In this document: positions 7,199 to 16,728 of the stretch, piece by piece
Layout of the letters: the number at the start of each line of letters is the position of its first letter
Numbering within the stretch: position 1 is the stretch's first letter
Source: Janibacter sp. CX7
GTDB lineage: Bacteria > Actinomycetota > Actinomycetes > Actinomycetales > Dermatophilaceae
DNA length: 64,000 bases
Reading direction: 5' to 3'
NCBI RefSeq assembly: GCF_024362365.1
Contig: NZ_CP101464.1
Location: forward strand, 2,914,001-2,978,000
Notes under the pieces: model-generated
Database searches by the model: none
Told to the model about the DNA's origin: nothing
The model's input: only the letters and a program-made list of their open reading frames with translations
Translations under genes and position numbers: made by a program

Positions 7199-7944
7199 CG
7201 CGGGGCTCCTACAGGGATCGTGTGGCCAAGGGACTGGGGTGGCGGCGGTTCGTGGATCGCCTGCAGTGCCGGGTCGAGGGCGAAGGGGGCATTGACTGAA
7301 TCGTCGTCAAGACCGACCGTCTCCTTGGGTGGTCCCTGCGTGATGAGCTTGGCCAGGGCGATCTCGTCGTCACCATCGAGGGCGGGCAGGGTCGCTCGCA
7401 GGGCGTCGACGACGTCGGACCACGGCGAGTCGCGTCGCTCGAGGGCCCGGCGCAGCAGCTCGATGCCGACCCGGTGGTCGTTGAGCAGCTTCCACGCGGC
7501 GTCCGGGTCGACGGTGGCGCCGAACTCGAGGACCACCGGCAGGTAGTCCGGCAGTTCCCCACCGGCGTCCCCGTCCTCGGACAGCTCCACCCCGTGCGAC
7601 CGGTAGAGCTGCTTGAAGCGCACGAGCGCGACGCCCCGGTTGCGGGTGTCGCCGTGCAGGAAGTACGTGAGGTGCAGCGCGCACTTGCGGGTCACGTCAA
7701 AAGTGTCGACGTAGTCCGTCTGCAGTGCGCGAAGGGAGGTCCCCGCCACGTGGTCGAGGAAGCGCCGCAGCGGGTCACCGACCCCTGCCGGTAGCGCCGC
7801 ACTGACCTCGCGCAGCATCGGCAGCCGATCGGGCAGGTCGGCGCGCGGGTAGTCGAGCAGCACCGAGCACAGCTGCCAGGCGTCGGCCTGTGCGCCGGCG
7901 TCGAGGCGCTGCCCCGAGCGACGGTGACGCTTCCACAGGAGCAT
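7195..7944 (-). CDS. narJ: nitrate reductase molybdenum cofactor assembly chaperone
   Basis: A 249-residue protein of the NarJ/TorD chaperone family. An all-helical N-terminal half contains the conserved FLDHV...LQTDYVDTFDVTRKCALHLTY-type region (around residues 62-98), followed by a variable acidic C-terminus. NarJ is a dedicated chaperone that binds apo-NarG during insertion of the molybdenum cofactor and FeS clusters and is not part of the final enzyme. Its start overlaps the narH stop and its stop overlaps narI. Confidence 0.92.
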   Translation of the reverse strand: MLLWKRHRRSGQRLDAGAQADAWQLCSVLLDYPRADLPDRLPMLREVSAALPAGVGDPLRRFLDHVAGTSLRALQTDYVDTFDVTRKCALHLTYFLHGDTRNRGVALVRFKQLYRSHGVELSEDGDAGGELPDYLPVVLEFGATVDPDAAWKLLNDHRVGIELLRRALERRDSPWSDVVDALRATLPALDGDDEIALAKLITQGPPKETVGLDDDSVNAPFALDPALQAIHEPPPPQSLGHTIPVGAPR

Positions 7945-9623
7945 CAGCGCCCCCCTTCGGCGTCCTGGTCGGAGCGCTCGGGGAACATCCCCGGGGGCAT
8001 GCCGTGGCCGTCCCAGTTGAGCAGGTTGACCCGCCCCTTTGTGGCGCTGTCGCCGGTCAGGGACTCCTGGGTCTGGCGCTGCTGGAGCATCTTGAAGTTC
8101 TCCACCGCCACCGGGGTGAGGTTGCCTCGGCCAGAGCCCTCGCCGAAGGGACCGGAGGTCTCGAGCAGCTCGTCGTCGTAGCCGCTCACCGCGCAGTCGG
8201 TCGCGAGCTCCTCCAGGGCGTGGGCGTCCTCACCGTGTGCGGTGGGGATGACATAGCGGTCGGCGTACTTGGCGATCGCGAGGAGGCGGAACATCTCGTA
8301 GAGGTCCTCCTCCGACATGCCCACGGACTCGGCGATCGACGCCTGCGGGTCGCGGCCGAGGTTGATGTCGCGCATGTACGAGCGCATCGCGGCGAGCTTG
8401 CGCAGCACGTCGTCGACCGGTCCGGGGTCGCCGGCGGTGAAGAGGTTGGCTAGGTACTCGACGGGGATGCGCAGGGTGTCGATCGCGGCGAAGAGGTTGT
8501 CCTTGTCCTCCGCGTCGTGGCCGGTCTCCTGGATGACGTCGACGACCGGCGACAGCGGCGGGATATACCAGACCATCGGCATGGTGCGGTACTCCGGGTG
8601 CAGGGGCAGCGCCACCTTGTAGTCCTGGATCAGGCGCAGGACGGGGGACCGCTTGGCCGCGTCGATCCAGTCCCCCGGGATGCCCGCCTGCTCGGCGGCG
8701 TGCGCGACCGCCGGGTCGCGCGGGTCGAGGAAGACGTCACGCTGGGCCTCGTAGAGGTCGCGGTCGTCCTCGACCGATGCCGCCTCGAGCACCTTGTCGG
8801 CGTCGTAGAGCATGAGGCCGATGTAGCGCAGCCGGCCGACGCAGGTCTCGGCGCAGACGGTCGGGATGCCGACCTCGATGCGCGGGTAGCAGAAGGTGCA
8901 CTTCTCGGCCTTGCCGGTCTTGTGGTTGAAGTAGACCTTCTTGTACGGGCAGCCCGTGACGCACATGCGCCAACCACGGCACTGGTCCTGGTCGACGAGG
9001 ACGATCCCGTCCTCTTCGCGCTTGTAGATCGCGCCGGACGGACAGGAGGCGGCGCAGCTGGGGTTGAGGCAGTGCTCGCAGATCCGCGGCAGGTAGAACA
9101 TGAAGGTCTGCTCGAACTCGAACTTCACCTTGTCCTCGATGCCCTTGAGCATCGGGTCCTTGATCGCGTGCTCCTGGGAGCCACCGAGGTCGTCGTCCCA
9201 GTTGGCCGACCACTCGACGTTGATCTGCTTGCCCGTGATGAGCGAGTGCGGCCGGGCGACGGGGAAGGTCGCCTGGGCCGGCGCCTTGAGCAGCGTCTCG
9301 TAGTCGTAGGTCCACGGCTCGTAGTAGTCGCTCAGGCTCGGCATGATCGGGTTGGAGAAGATGTTGAGCAGCTTCTTCAACCGCCCACCCGCGCGCAGCT
9401 TGAGTCGGCCGTTGGCGCCGACCTCCCAGCCGCCCTGCCACTTCTCCTGGTCCTCGTAGCCGCGTGGGTAGCCCAGACCGGGCCGGGTCTCGACATTGTT
9501 GAACCAGACGTACTCGGTGCCCTGCCGGTTGGTCCACGCCTGCTTGCACGTGACCGAGCAGGTGTGACACCCGATGCACTTGTCGAGGTTCATGACCATC
9601 GCCATCTGTGCCATGACGCGCAT
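7944..9623 (-). CDS. narH: respiratory nitrate reductase beta subunit (iron-sulfur)
   Basis: A 559-residue ferredoxin-type electron-transfer subunit. The first cluster motif is CIGCHTCSVTCKQAW near residue 17. The central motifs are CEHCLNPSCAASCP and CRGWRMCVTGCPYKK; the Trp in place of a Cys in CRGW is the known signature of the [3Fe-4S] cluster of NarH. CTFCYPR...CAETC completes the set. It carries electrons from NarI hemes to NarG. The start MRVMAQMAMVMNLDKC agrees with other NarH proteins. The narG stop lies just upstream, with one base between. Confidence 0.96.
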   Translation of the reverse strand: MRVMAQMAMVMNLDKCIGCHTCSVTCKQAWTNRQGTEYVWFNNVETRPGLGYPRGYEDQEKWQGGWEVGANGRLKLRAGGRLKKLLNIFSNPIMPSLSDYYEPWTYDYETLLKAPAQATFPVARPHSLITGKQINVEWSANWDDDLGGSQEHAIKDPMLKGIEDKVKFEFEQTFMFYLPRICEHCLNPSCAASCPSGAIYKREEDGIVLVDQDQCRGWRMCVTGCPYKKVYFNHKTGKAEKCTFCYPRIEVGIPTVCAETCVGRLRYIGLMLYDADKVLEAASVEDDRDLYEAQRDVFLDPRDPAVAHAAEQAGIPGDWIDAAKRSPVLRLIQDYKVALPLHPEYRTMPMVWYIPPLSPVVDVIQETGHDAEDKDNLFAAIDTLRIPVEYLANLFTAGDPGPVDDVLRKLAAMRSYMRDINLGRDPQASIAESVGMSEEDLYEMFRLLAIAKYADRYVIPTAHGEDAHALEELATDCAVSGYDDELLETSGPFGEGSGRGNLTPVAVENFKMLQQRQTQESLTGDSATKGRVNLLNWDGHGMPPGMFPERSDQDAEGGR

Positions 9624-9624
9624 G

Positions 9625-12600
9625 TCAGAACTCCACCTTCGCCGTCCGCTTGCGGATCATCGTGACTTCGTCCCGGTTGTTGCCCGTCGGTCCGATGTAG
9701 TTGAAGAAGTAGGACAGCTGCGCGTAGCCACCGATGATGTGACTCGGCTTGACGAGGATCCGCGTCAGGCTGTTGTGGATCCCGCCGCGCTTCTTGTCCG
9801 TCTCCGTCAGGGGCACATCGATCAGGCGGTCCTGCGCGTGGTGCATGTAGACCGTGCCCTCCGGCATGCGGTGGCTGACGATCGCGCGACAGGCGACGAC
9901 ACCGTTGCGGTTGACCGCCTCGATCCAGTCGTTGTCCTTGACCCCGATCTTTTCGGCGTCCCGGTCCGACATCCAGATCGCCTGACCGCCTCGCGACAGC
10001 GAGAGCATGAAGAGGTTGTCCTGGTACTCGGAGTGGATCGACCACTTGTTGTGAGGGGTCAAATATCGAACCGAGACACCCAGCTCGGTCTGCTCCCCGA
10101 TCGGGCGCTCACCGAAGAGCGTCGCCATGTTGAGCGGTGGTCGATAGGTCGGCAGCCCCTCCCCCATCCCGAGCATCCAGTCGTGATCGACGTAGAACTG
10201 CTGTCGCCCGGTGAGCGTGTGGAAGGGCTTGGACCGCTCGATGTTGATCGTGAAGGGGGCGTAGCGCCTGCCCCCGGACTCGCTGCCCGACCACTCGGGC
10301 GAGGTGATGACCGGGACCGGCGCCACCTGCGTGTCAGCGAACGTGATGTGCTTGCCCTCGTGCTCCGACGCGAGGTCGTGCAGCTGCGTGCCGGTGCGCT
10401 TCTCGAGGAACTTGAAGCCCTCGGTCGCCAGATGCCCGTTCGTCGTGCCCGAGAAGCGCAGGATGCCCTCGGCGACGTGGACGTCGGTCTCCAGCTTGGG
10501 CTGGCCGTTAGCCACCCCGCCGTGGACGGTGCCGTTGAGGTGGCGCAACTCGTCGACCTCCCGGGAGGGGTCGTACTTCACGCCCTTCGTCAGCATCCCG
10601 ACCTTCTCGAGAAGGGGGCCGACGGCGGTCATCTTGTCGTAGATCGCCGTGTAGTCCCGCTCGACCTCGACAATGACCGGCAGGGTCTTGCCGGGCACCG
10701 GCTCGCACTCACCGTGCTTCCAGTCCAGGACCCGCCCGTGGACCGTCGCCATCGCCTCGGGGGTGTCGTGCCACAGCGGCTTGGTCACGACGTCCTTGCG
10801 GGTGCCGAGATGGTCGACCGCCAGCTCGGAGAACCGCTTGGCGATCGCCTTCCACGCCTCCCAGTCGGTCTTGGACTGCCACGGTGGGGAGATCGCGGGG
10901 TTGAAGCTGTGCACGAAGGGGTGCATGTCGGTCGTGTTGATGTCGTGCTTCTCGTACCAGGTCGCGGCCGGCAGCACGACATCGGACAGGAGCGTGGAGC
11001 TCGTCATCCGGAAGTCGAGCGTGAGGACCAGATCGAGCTTGCCCTCCGGTGCCTTGTCGGCCCACCGCACGTCCTGGGGGCGCACTCCCTCGGCGGCCTC
11101 CGTCGCCTTGACGGCGTTGTCGGTCCCCAGCAGGTGCCGGAGGAAGTACTCGTTGCCCTTGGCGGACGAGCCGAAGAGATTGGCCCGCCACAGCGAGAGG
11201 ATCCGGGGGAAGTTCTCCGGGTTCTCCGGGTCCTCGATGGCGAACTGCATCGAGCCCGCCTTGAGCTGGGCGGCCACGTAGTCACCGGCGGCCATCCCGG
11301 CCTCGGCCGCCTCGTCGGCCACCTGGAGCGACGAGCGGTCGAACTGGGGGTAGGAGGGCGCCCAGCCGAGTCGCGCCGACTGCGCGAGCAGGTCCATCGT
11401 CGTGCGCCCGGCGAAGGCCCCGGTCGCGCCGTTGATGCCATCGGCGTCGAAGGTGTCGTAGCGGTACTGGGAGGTGTTGACGTACCAGTACGCGGTCTGG
11501 TTCATGTGCCGCGGCGGTCGCACCCAGTCGAGCGCGAAGGCGAGGTGCTGGAAGCCCATGATCGGGCGGACCTTTTCCTGCCCGACGTAGTGCGCCCAGC
11601 CGCCACCGTTGCGGCCTTGGCACCCGGTGATCGTCGTGAGCACGAGCATCGCCCGGTAGATCTGGTCGGAGTGGTACCAGTGGTTGGTGCCCGCCCCCAT
11701 GAGGATCATGCCGCGGCCGTCGGTGTCGATGGCATTTTGCGCCCACTCGCGGGCGATCCTGATGATCTGTTCGGCCGGAGCCCCGCAGATCTCCGCCGCC
11801 CAGGCCGGGGTGGCGGGCACGGACGGGTCCTCGTAGCCGGTGGGCCACTGACCGGGGAGCCCGTCCCGGGCCACCCCGTAGTGCGCGAGCATGAGGTCGA
11901 GGACCGTCGTCACGAGGCGTCCGCCGACCCGACGGACCGGGACGCCGCGCCGCTCCGTGCGCTGGTGGCCCTCGACATTGTCGAACCGCGGGAGCTCGAC
12001 CTCGACGGCCTCGCCCGAGTCGCCGTGGAGCGTCAGGACCGGGTCGATGTCACCGAGGTCGAGGTTCCAGCGGCCGACTCCCTCGTCACCGAAGCGGTGT
12101 CCGATCGACCCGTTGGGGATCGCGACGGCATCGGTGACGCGGTCCAGGACCGCTGGCTTCCACACGGCGTTTTCGCTCGTGCTCTCGGGGTGTCCCTCGA
12201 TGTCGCCGGCGGTGAGGAACTTGCCCGTTCGGTATGCACCAGCGGCGCCCTCGCCCCCTTCGACCGGATCGAGGGTGACGAGGTAGGGCAGGTCGGTGAA
12301 GCGCTTGTTGTACTCGGCGAAGAAGGGGACCTCCTGGTCGACGAAGTACTCCTTGAGCAGGACGTGGCCCATGCCCATGGCCAGCGCACCGTCGGTGCCG
12401 GGGTCAGCGGCGACCCACTCGTCGGCGAACTTCACGTTCTCGGCGTAGTCGGGAGCCACCGCGATGACCTTCTGCCCCCGATAGCGCGCCTCGGTCATCC
12501 AGTGCGCGTCAGGGGTCCGCGTCAGCGGGACATTGGAGCCCCACATGATGAGGTAACCGGCGTCCCACCAGTCACCCGACTCGGGCACATCGGTCTGGTC

Positions 12601-13341
12601 TCCGAACATCTGGGGCGAGGCATTGGGCAGGTCGGCGTACCAGTCGTAGAAGGAGAGCATCGGGGCGCCGATGAGCTCGTGGAAGCGAGAACCGGAGCTG
12701 TAGGAGACAGGCGACATCGCCGGGATCGGGGAGAAGCCGGCGATGCGGTCCGGTCCGTAGCGCTTGACGGTGTAGACGTGCGCCGCCGAGATGAGGTCGA
12801 CGGCCTCTTCCCACGAGGCGCGCACGAGGCCACCCTTGCCGCGGGCCGACATGTATGTCCTGCGCTTGTCCTCGTCCTGGACGATCGAGGCCCAGGCCAC
12901 CACCGAGTCGCCGTACTGCGCCTTGGCCTCGCGGAACATCTCGAGCAGAACCCCGCGCACGTAGGGGTAGCGGACCCGCGTGGGGCTGTAGGTGTACCAG
13001 GAGAAGGCCGCGCCACGCGGGCACCCCCGGGGCTCGTACTCCGGCTTGTCGGCGCCGGTCGAGGGGTAGTCGGTCTGCTGCGCCTCCCAGGTGATGATCC
13101 CGTCCTTGACGTAGACCTTCCAGCTGCACGAGCCGGTGCAGTTGACCCCATGGGTCGAGCGGACGACCTTGTCGTGGCTCCACCGGTCGCGGTAGAAGGC
13201 ATCGCCCGCGCGGCCACCTTCGACGTGCACCGACCGCTTGTCGTCGGAGACCTCCCCCCGGGTGAAGAAGCGACTGGTCCCCACCAGCGCCTCGCTGAGC
13301 CTCCCGTCGAGTCCCGGACGGTGGTCGGTGCGCTCACTCAT
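9625..13341 (-). CDS. narG: respiratory nitrate reductase alpha subunit (molybdenum)
   Basis: A 1,238-residue catalytic subunit of full length (E. coli NarG has 1,247). His64, Cys68, Cys72 and Cys107 form the HxxxCxxxC...C site of the FS0 [4Fe-4S] cluster with its unusual His ligand. Asp237 in FYDWYADLPN corresponds to the molybdenum-ligating Asp222 of E. coli. It reduces nitrate to nitrite in the cytoplasm using bis-MGD. There is no twin-arginine signal at the N-terminus, consistent with the cytoplasmic enzyme. AGGAGA precedes the ATG at 13341. The gene sits 39 bases after narK. Confidence 0.97.
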   Translation of the reverse strand: MSERTDHRPGLDGRLSEALVGTSRFFTRGEVSDDKRSVHVEGGRAGDAFYRDRWSHDKVVRSTHGVNCTGSCSWKVYVKDGIITWEAQQTDYPSTGADKPEYEPRGCPRGAAFSWYTYSPTRVRYPYVRGVLLEMFREAKAQYGDSVVAWASIVQDEDKRRTYMSARGKGGLVRASWEEAVDLISAAHVYTVKRYGPDRIAGFSPIPAMSPVSYSSGSRFHELIGAPMLSFYDWYADLPNASPQMFGDQTDVPESGDWWDAGYLIMWGSNVPLTRTPDAHWMTEARYRGQKVIAVAPDYAENVKFADEWVAADPGTDGALAMGMGHVLLKEYFVDQEVPFFAEYNKRFTDLPYLVTLDPVEGGEGAAGAYRTGKFLTAGDIEGHPESTSENAVWKPAVLDRVTDAVAIPNGSIGHRFGDEGVGRWNLDLGDIDPVLTLHGDSGEAVEVELPRFDNVEGHQRTERRGVPVRRVGGRLVTTVLDLMLAHYGVARDGLPGQWPTGYEDPSVPATPAWAAEICGAPAEQIIRIAREWAQNAIDTDGRGMILMGAGTNHWYHSDQIYRAMLVLTTITGCQGRNGGGWAHYVGQEKVRPIMGFQHLAFALDWVRPPRHMNQTAYWYVNTSQYRYDTFDADGINGATGAFAGRTTMDLLAQSARLGWAPSYPQFDRSSLQVADEAAEAGMAAGDYVAAQLKAGSMQFAIEDPENPENFPRILSLWRANLFGSSAKGNEYFLRHLLGTDNAVKATEAAEGVRPQDVRWADKAPEGKLDLVLTLDFRMTSSTLLSDVVLPAATWYEKHDINTTDMHPFVHSFNPAISPPWQSKTDWEAWKAIAKRFSELAVDHLGTRKDVVTKPLWHDTPEAMATVHGRVLDWKHGECEPVPGKTLPVIVEVERDYTAIYDKMTAVGPLLEKVGMLTKGVKYDPSREVDELRHLNGTVHGGVANGQPKLETDVHVAEGILRFSGTTNGHLATEGFKFLEKRTGTQLHDLASEHEGKHITFADTQVAPVPVITSPEWSGSESGGRRYAPFTINIERSKPFHTLTGRQQFYVDHDWMLGMGEGLPTYRPPLNMATLFGERPIGEQTELGVSVRYLTPHNKWSIHSEYQDNLFMLSLSRGGQAIWMSDRDAEKIGVKDNDWIEAVNRNGVVACRAIVSHRMPEGTVYMHHAQDRLIDVPLTETDKKRGGIHNSLTRILVKPSHIIGGYAQLSYFFNYIGPTGNNRDEVTMIRKRTAKVEF

Positions 13342-13380
13342 GGTGTGCTCTCCTGTTCTGCGGCGTCGGGGGTCGGGTGG

Positions 13381-14628
13381 TCAGTGGTGGTCGGCGAGCT
13401 CTGTGCGAAATCCGACGACGGTGTAGAGGCCGCCGGCCACGGCGACGACGGCCAGGGCCAGCAGTCCGGCGGTGTAGCTGCCGTAGGCGTCGTAGATCAC
13501 GCCCATGAGCAGCGGCGGGACGAAGCCGCCGAGGCCACCTGCCGCACCGACCACGCCGGTGACCGAGCCGACCCGGGACGGCTCGACGAGGGCGGCGACG
13601 AGGGCGAAGACGGCTCCCGCAGCTGCGCCCAGCCCCGCGGCCATGCCCAGGAAGGCGATCGTGCCGACCGGCTCGAGGCCGAGGTCGACGTTGCCACCGC
13701 CGACGAGCGCGGCCAGGCCGGCGAGGAGACCGGTCGCGACGAGCAGGCCGGACAGGACCGTGGTCTTGGGCAGGCGGTCGCACAACCAGCCGCCGACGGG
13801 CCGGGCGAGCACGGACACGACGACGAAGCCGGCGGTCCGCAACGAGGCCGCCCCGGTCGCCATGCCGAAGTTGTTGACGAGGTAGGTCGGCAGGTAGACG
13901 CTGAAGGCGACGAAGCCACCGAAGGAGATGGCGTACAGCAGGGCGAGCTTGATCGCCACCGGCTGGGCGAGGGTGCGCACGGCCGCGCCGAGCCAGTTGC
14001 CGCCGCCGGCGTGGCCCCCGGGCCCCGGCGGGGGCCGCAGGAGGGACCACGCGGCGACGGCGTACAGGGCGAGCAGGACGGCGACGAGGACGAAGGGGGC
14101 CGGCCGCCCGAAGGCGTCGGACAGCTGCAGCGTCGTGAAGGCCGCGATCGCCGTGCCCCCGGTCCCCATGCCGAAGATGCCGAGCGCGGCGCCCCGCTGG
14201 GCCGGCGGGTGCCAGGTGTTGACGAAGGGGACCCCGACGGCGAAGGCCGTGCCGCCGATGCCGAGGAAGAAGCCGCCGACGAGCAGGGCGGTCAGGGAGT
14301 CGCCGAAGAAGGCGAGGAAGAGCACCGGGAGGATCGTCAGCGCGGAGACCGCGGGGAACATCAGCCGGGCGCCGAGCTTGTCGGTCAGCGCGCCCACGGG
14401 GATGCGACCGAGCGAGCCGACGATGACCGGTGTCGCGACGACGAGCGACTGCTCGAACGAGGACAGCCCGAGCTCCTCGCGCAAGGTGACCGCCAGCGGG
14501 GACAGCAGCGCCCAGGCCCAGAAGCAGAGGGCGAACCCGATCGTCGCCAGGAGGAGCATGCGCCGGGCCGTGCTCGGGTCCGGCCCCTGCTCCGCGACGG
14601 GGTGGGGAGTGACTCGTGGCTCGTGCAT
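13381..14628 (-). CDS. narK: nitrate/nitrite MFS transporter
   Basis: A 415-residue, 12-helix MFS protein. LGRIPVGALTDKLGAR is the A-motif region of NarK proteins. The glycine-rich segments FFLGIGGTAFAVGVPFVNTW and GAAGGLGGFVPP match the two nitrate-signature motifs that line the pore. It would bring in nitrate and/or expel nitrite for the reductase encoded just downstream. It is the first gene of narKGHJI. The upstream 120 bases hold a perfect 7-bp-arm palindrome. Confidence 0.92.
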   Translation of the reverse strand: MHEPRVTPHPVAEQGPDPSTARRMLLLATIGFALCFWAWALLSPLAVTLREELGLSSFEQSLVVATPVIVGSLGRIPVGALTDKLGARLMFPAVSALTILPVLFLAFFGDSLTALLVGGFFLGIGGTAFAVGVPFVNTWHPPAQRGAALGIFGMGTGGTAIAAFTTLQLSDAFGRPAPFVLVAVLLALYAVAAWSLLRPPPGPGGHAGGGNWLGAAVRTLAQPVAIKLALLYAISFGGFVAFSVYLPTYLVNNFGMATGAASLRTAGFVVVSVLARPVGGWLCDRLPKTTVLSGLLVATGLLAGLAALVGGGNVDLGLEPVGTIAFLGMAAGLGAAAGAVFALVAALVEPSRVGSVTGVVGAAGGLGGFVPPLLMGVIYDAYGSYTAGLLALAVVAVAGGLYTVVGFRTELADHH

Positions 14629-14670
14629 GGTGCCCTCACCTGACCAGTAGTGCTCCGATGGACTGCGTCA

Positions 14671-14685
14671 ACGACAGACTGTCGT
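14671..14685. promoter_or_regulatory. putative operator between narK and the SDR gene
   Basis: ACGACAG-A-CTGTCGT is a perfect 15-bp palindrome in the divergent intergenic region, 43 bases before the narK start and 66 bases before the SDR start. It is the only clear dyad there. It may bind a nitrate, redox or oxygen regulator, but it does not look like an FNR box (TTGAT....ATCAA). Confidence 0.4.
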
Positions 14686-14750
14686 AGTTTGTCCGCCTTG
14701 TGAACTCCCGGGGGTCACCGCTTCGACCCGAGGTCGGGCAGACTGACCGC

Positions 14751-15560
14751 ATGAGCGATCCGCGCGCCGTCCTCGTCACCGGCGCCGCCCGCGGGATCGG
14801 CCGGGCCGTCGCCACCGCCTTCGCCGAGCAGGGCGAGCGCGTCGCGGTCCACGTGCACACCGCCGTGGACGAAGGCGGTGTCCTGAGGCGCGACGAAGGA
14901 GCCTCGAAGGGGGAGGCGACCCTCGCCTCCCTCCCCGGCGACGGACACGCCCTCGTCGTCGCCGACCTCGGCGACGCGGAGCAGGCAGCGGGCCTGCCGG
15001 CGGCCGCCGAGGAAGCCCTCGGCGCGCCGGTCACGGTGCTCGTCAACAACGCGGGCATCGCGACCACCCCCGCGCTCGCCCACCCGCCCGCGACGACGGA
15101 TCCCCTTGCGTGGCAACGCAGCTGGGAGGACTACCTGCGGATCAACACGATCGGCACGGCGATGGTCACGCACGCGATGACCCGGCGGCTCGTCGAGCTC
15201 GGGCTGCCGGGGCGGGTCATCACCATCGGCACGCGCGGAGTCCACCGCGGCGAGCCGGAGTACCCGGCCTACGCCGCATCCAAAGCGGCGCTGCACTCGA
15301 TGGACGCCTCGCTCGCGGTCGCGCTCGCCCCGCACGGCATCGCGGTCGCGACCGTGGCACCGGGCTTCATCGACACCGAGCGGGTGGCCGACCGGCTCGA
15401 CTCCCCTGCGGGAGAAGCGATCCGGGCGGACTCCCCCTTCGGCCGCGTGGGGCGACCGGAGGAGGTGGCCTCGGCCGTGGTCTGGCTCGCCTCGCCCGAC
15501 GCGCAGTGGGCGTCCGGGGCGACGCTCGACCTCAACGGCGCCTCGCACCTGCGGCCATGA
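14751..15560 (+). CDS. SDR family oxidoreductase
   Basis: A 269-residue short-chain dehydrogenase. TGAARGIGRA (residues 10-19) is the NAD(P)-binding loop, LVNNAGIA the NNAG motif, and YAASK the catalytic YxxxK. The C-terminus reads EEVASAVVWLASPDAQWASG...LDLNG as in FabG-like enzymes. The strand before YxxxK reads ITIGTRG, so the usual catalytic Ser is not evident. About 15 extra residues (VDEGGVLRRDEGASK) lie in the second Rossmann unit. ATG at 14751 is 6 bases after CAGACT, a leaderless-type box. The substrate is unknown. Confidence 0.85.
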   Translation: MSDPRAVLVTGAARGIGRAVATAFAEQGERVAVHVHTAVDEGGVLRRDEGASKGEATLASLPGDGHALVVADLGDAEQAAGLPAAAEEALGAPVTVLVNNAGIATTPALAHPPATTDPLAWQRSWEDYLRINTIGTAMVTHAMTRRLVELGLPGRVITIGTRGVHRGEPEYPAYAASKAALHSMDASLAVALAPHGIAVATVAPGFIDTERVADRLDSPAGEAIRADSPFGRVGRPEEVASAVVWLASPDAQWASGATLDLNGASHLRP

Positions 15561-16105
15561 CCCGCTACGTCGCCCTGCTGCGCGGGATCGCGCCGGCGCT
15601 GCCCCACAACTCCAACGCAGAGCTGCGGGCGGTCCACGAAGGGTTGGGGCTGCGGCGCGTCGGGTCGGTGCTCGCGAGCGGCAACATCGTCTTCGAGACC
15701 GACGAGACCGATGTGCCCCAGCTCGAGCGGCGAATCCAGGCCGCACTCGTCGACCAGCTCGGCATCGGCGGCGGCACGATCATCCGCTCCCTGGAGGAGC
15801 TGCGGGCGCTGCTCGAGCGCGACCCCTTCGACGGACTGACGCACGGGCGCGGGACCTATCTCGTGACGACCTTCCTCAAGGACGGCGAGCTGGCACCCAC
15901 CGAGATCCCCGACGACCCGGACCCGAAGGTGCGCGTCGTCGGATTCGACGCGCCGGCTCGAGCCTTCCTCGCCGTCATCGACAACAGCGTTCCGGGCAAG
16001 ACGCCGGACTTCATGACCTGGCTCGACCGGACCTACGGCAAGAGCATCACCACCCGGACCTGGCTCACCGTGCAGCGGATCGTGCGCAAGCTCGAGTCGC
16101 TCTGA
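15557..16105 (+). CDS. DUF1697 family protein
   Basis: A 182-residue protein of the DUF1697 family. It opens with RYVALLRGIAP..., has the conserved VGSVLASGNIVFE segment, a DGLTHGRGTYLVTTFL middle and a C-terminal TRTWLTVQRIVRKL. No function has been established for the family. Its ATG overlaps the SDR stop (ATGA), so the two are translationally coupled. Confidence 0.85.
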   Translation: MTRYVALLRGIAPALPHNSNAELRAVHEGLGLRRVGSVLASGNIVFETDETDVPQLERRIQAALVDQLGIGGGTIIRSLEELRALLERDPFDGLTHGRGTYLVTTFLKDGELAPTEIPDDPDPKVRVVGFDAPARAFLAVIDNSVPGKTPDFMTWLDRTYGKSITTRTWLTVQRIVRKLESL

Positions 16106-16151
16106 GCGCAGGGGCGGGCGCGTGGCGCCGCGCGGTGCGAGGATCGACGAC

Positions 16152-16697
16152 GTGCCCGAGACGCTGACGACCGACCGGCTGACCCTGCGGACCTTCCGCG
16201 ACGACGACGCCGACGCGCTCTTCGACCTGCACTCGCGACCCGAGGTGCAGCGCTGGATCGGCGACGGGCAGCCGATGACCGACGTCGCCGAGGCACGCGC
16301 CTCGATCCCGCGTCGCCGCGACGTGCCCTACCCGCCGCCGCAGGGCATCTGGGCGATCGACCTCGAGGAGCGCTTCGTCGGGACGCTGCTGCTCAAGCCG
16401 ATCCCCATCACCGGCTCGCCCCTCGCGGCGGACCCGCGCGACCCCGACCTCGCGCTCGACAGCCCCGAGGTCGAGATCGGCTGGCACCTGCACCCCGACG
16501 TGTGGGGTCGCGGCATCGCGACCGAGGCCGCTACACGCGTACTCGAGCACGCCACCGCGCTCCCTCGCGTCGTCGCCGTCACCCACCCGGACAACGCGCC
16601 CTCGCAGCGGGTCGCCCGGCGCCTCGGCATGCGTGACGGGGGTCTGACGGACCGCTACTACGAGACGACGACGCGGCTCTTCGTCCTCGAGCGCTGA
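16152..16697 (+). CDS. GNAT acetyltransferase (RimJ/RimL type)
   Basis: A 181-residue acetyltransferase that begins ETLTTDRLTLRTFRDDDADALF, the hallmark of RimJ/RimL-like GNATs. EIGWHLHPDVWGRGIATEAA is the acetyl-CoA pyrophosphate loop and SQRVARRLGMRDGGL the final helix. GTG at 16152 is preferred to the in-frame GTG at 16122, which would add ten poorly conserved residues. The substrate is not known. Confidence 0.82.
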   Translation: MPETLTTDRLTLRTFRDDDADALFDLHSRPEVQRWIGDGQPMTDVAEARASIPRRRDVPYPPPQGIWAIDLEERFVGTLLLKPIPITGSPLAADPRDPDLALDSPEVEIGWHLHPDVWGRGIATEAATRVLEHATALPRVVAVTHPDNAPSQRVARRLGMRDGGLTDRYYETTTRLFVLER

Positions 16698-16728
16698 CCC
16701 CGGTCCTGCTCGTGCGAGGCTCGACGCC

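Noticed and set aside
9574..14643. A 1,689-codon open frame antisense to the nar genes
   Set aside because: It mirrors narK, narG and narH, whose proteins match known families over their full length. Long antisense frames are expected in such GC-rich genes because stop codons are rare.
14671..14685. FNR/CRP-type box for the nar operon
   Set aside because: The dyad does not contain TTGA..TCAA or TGTGA..TCACA half-sites.
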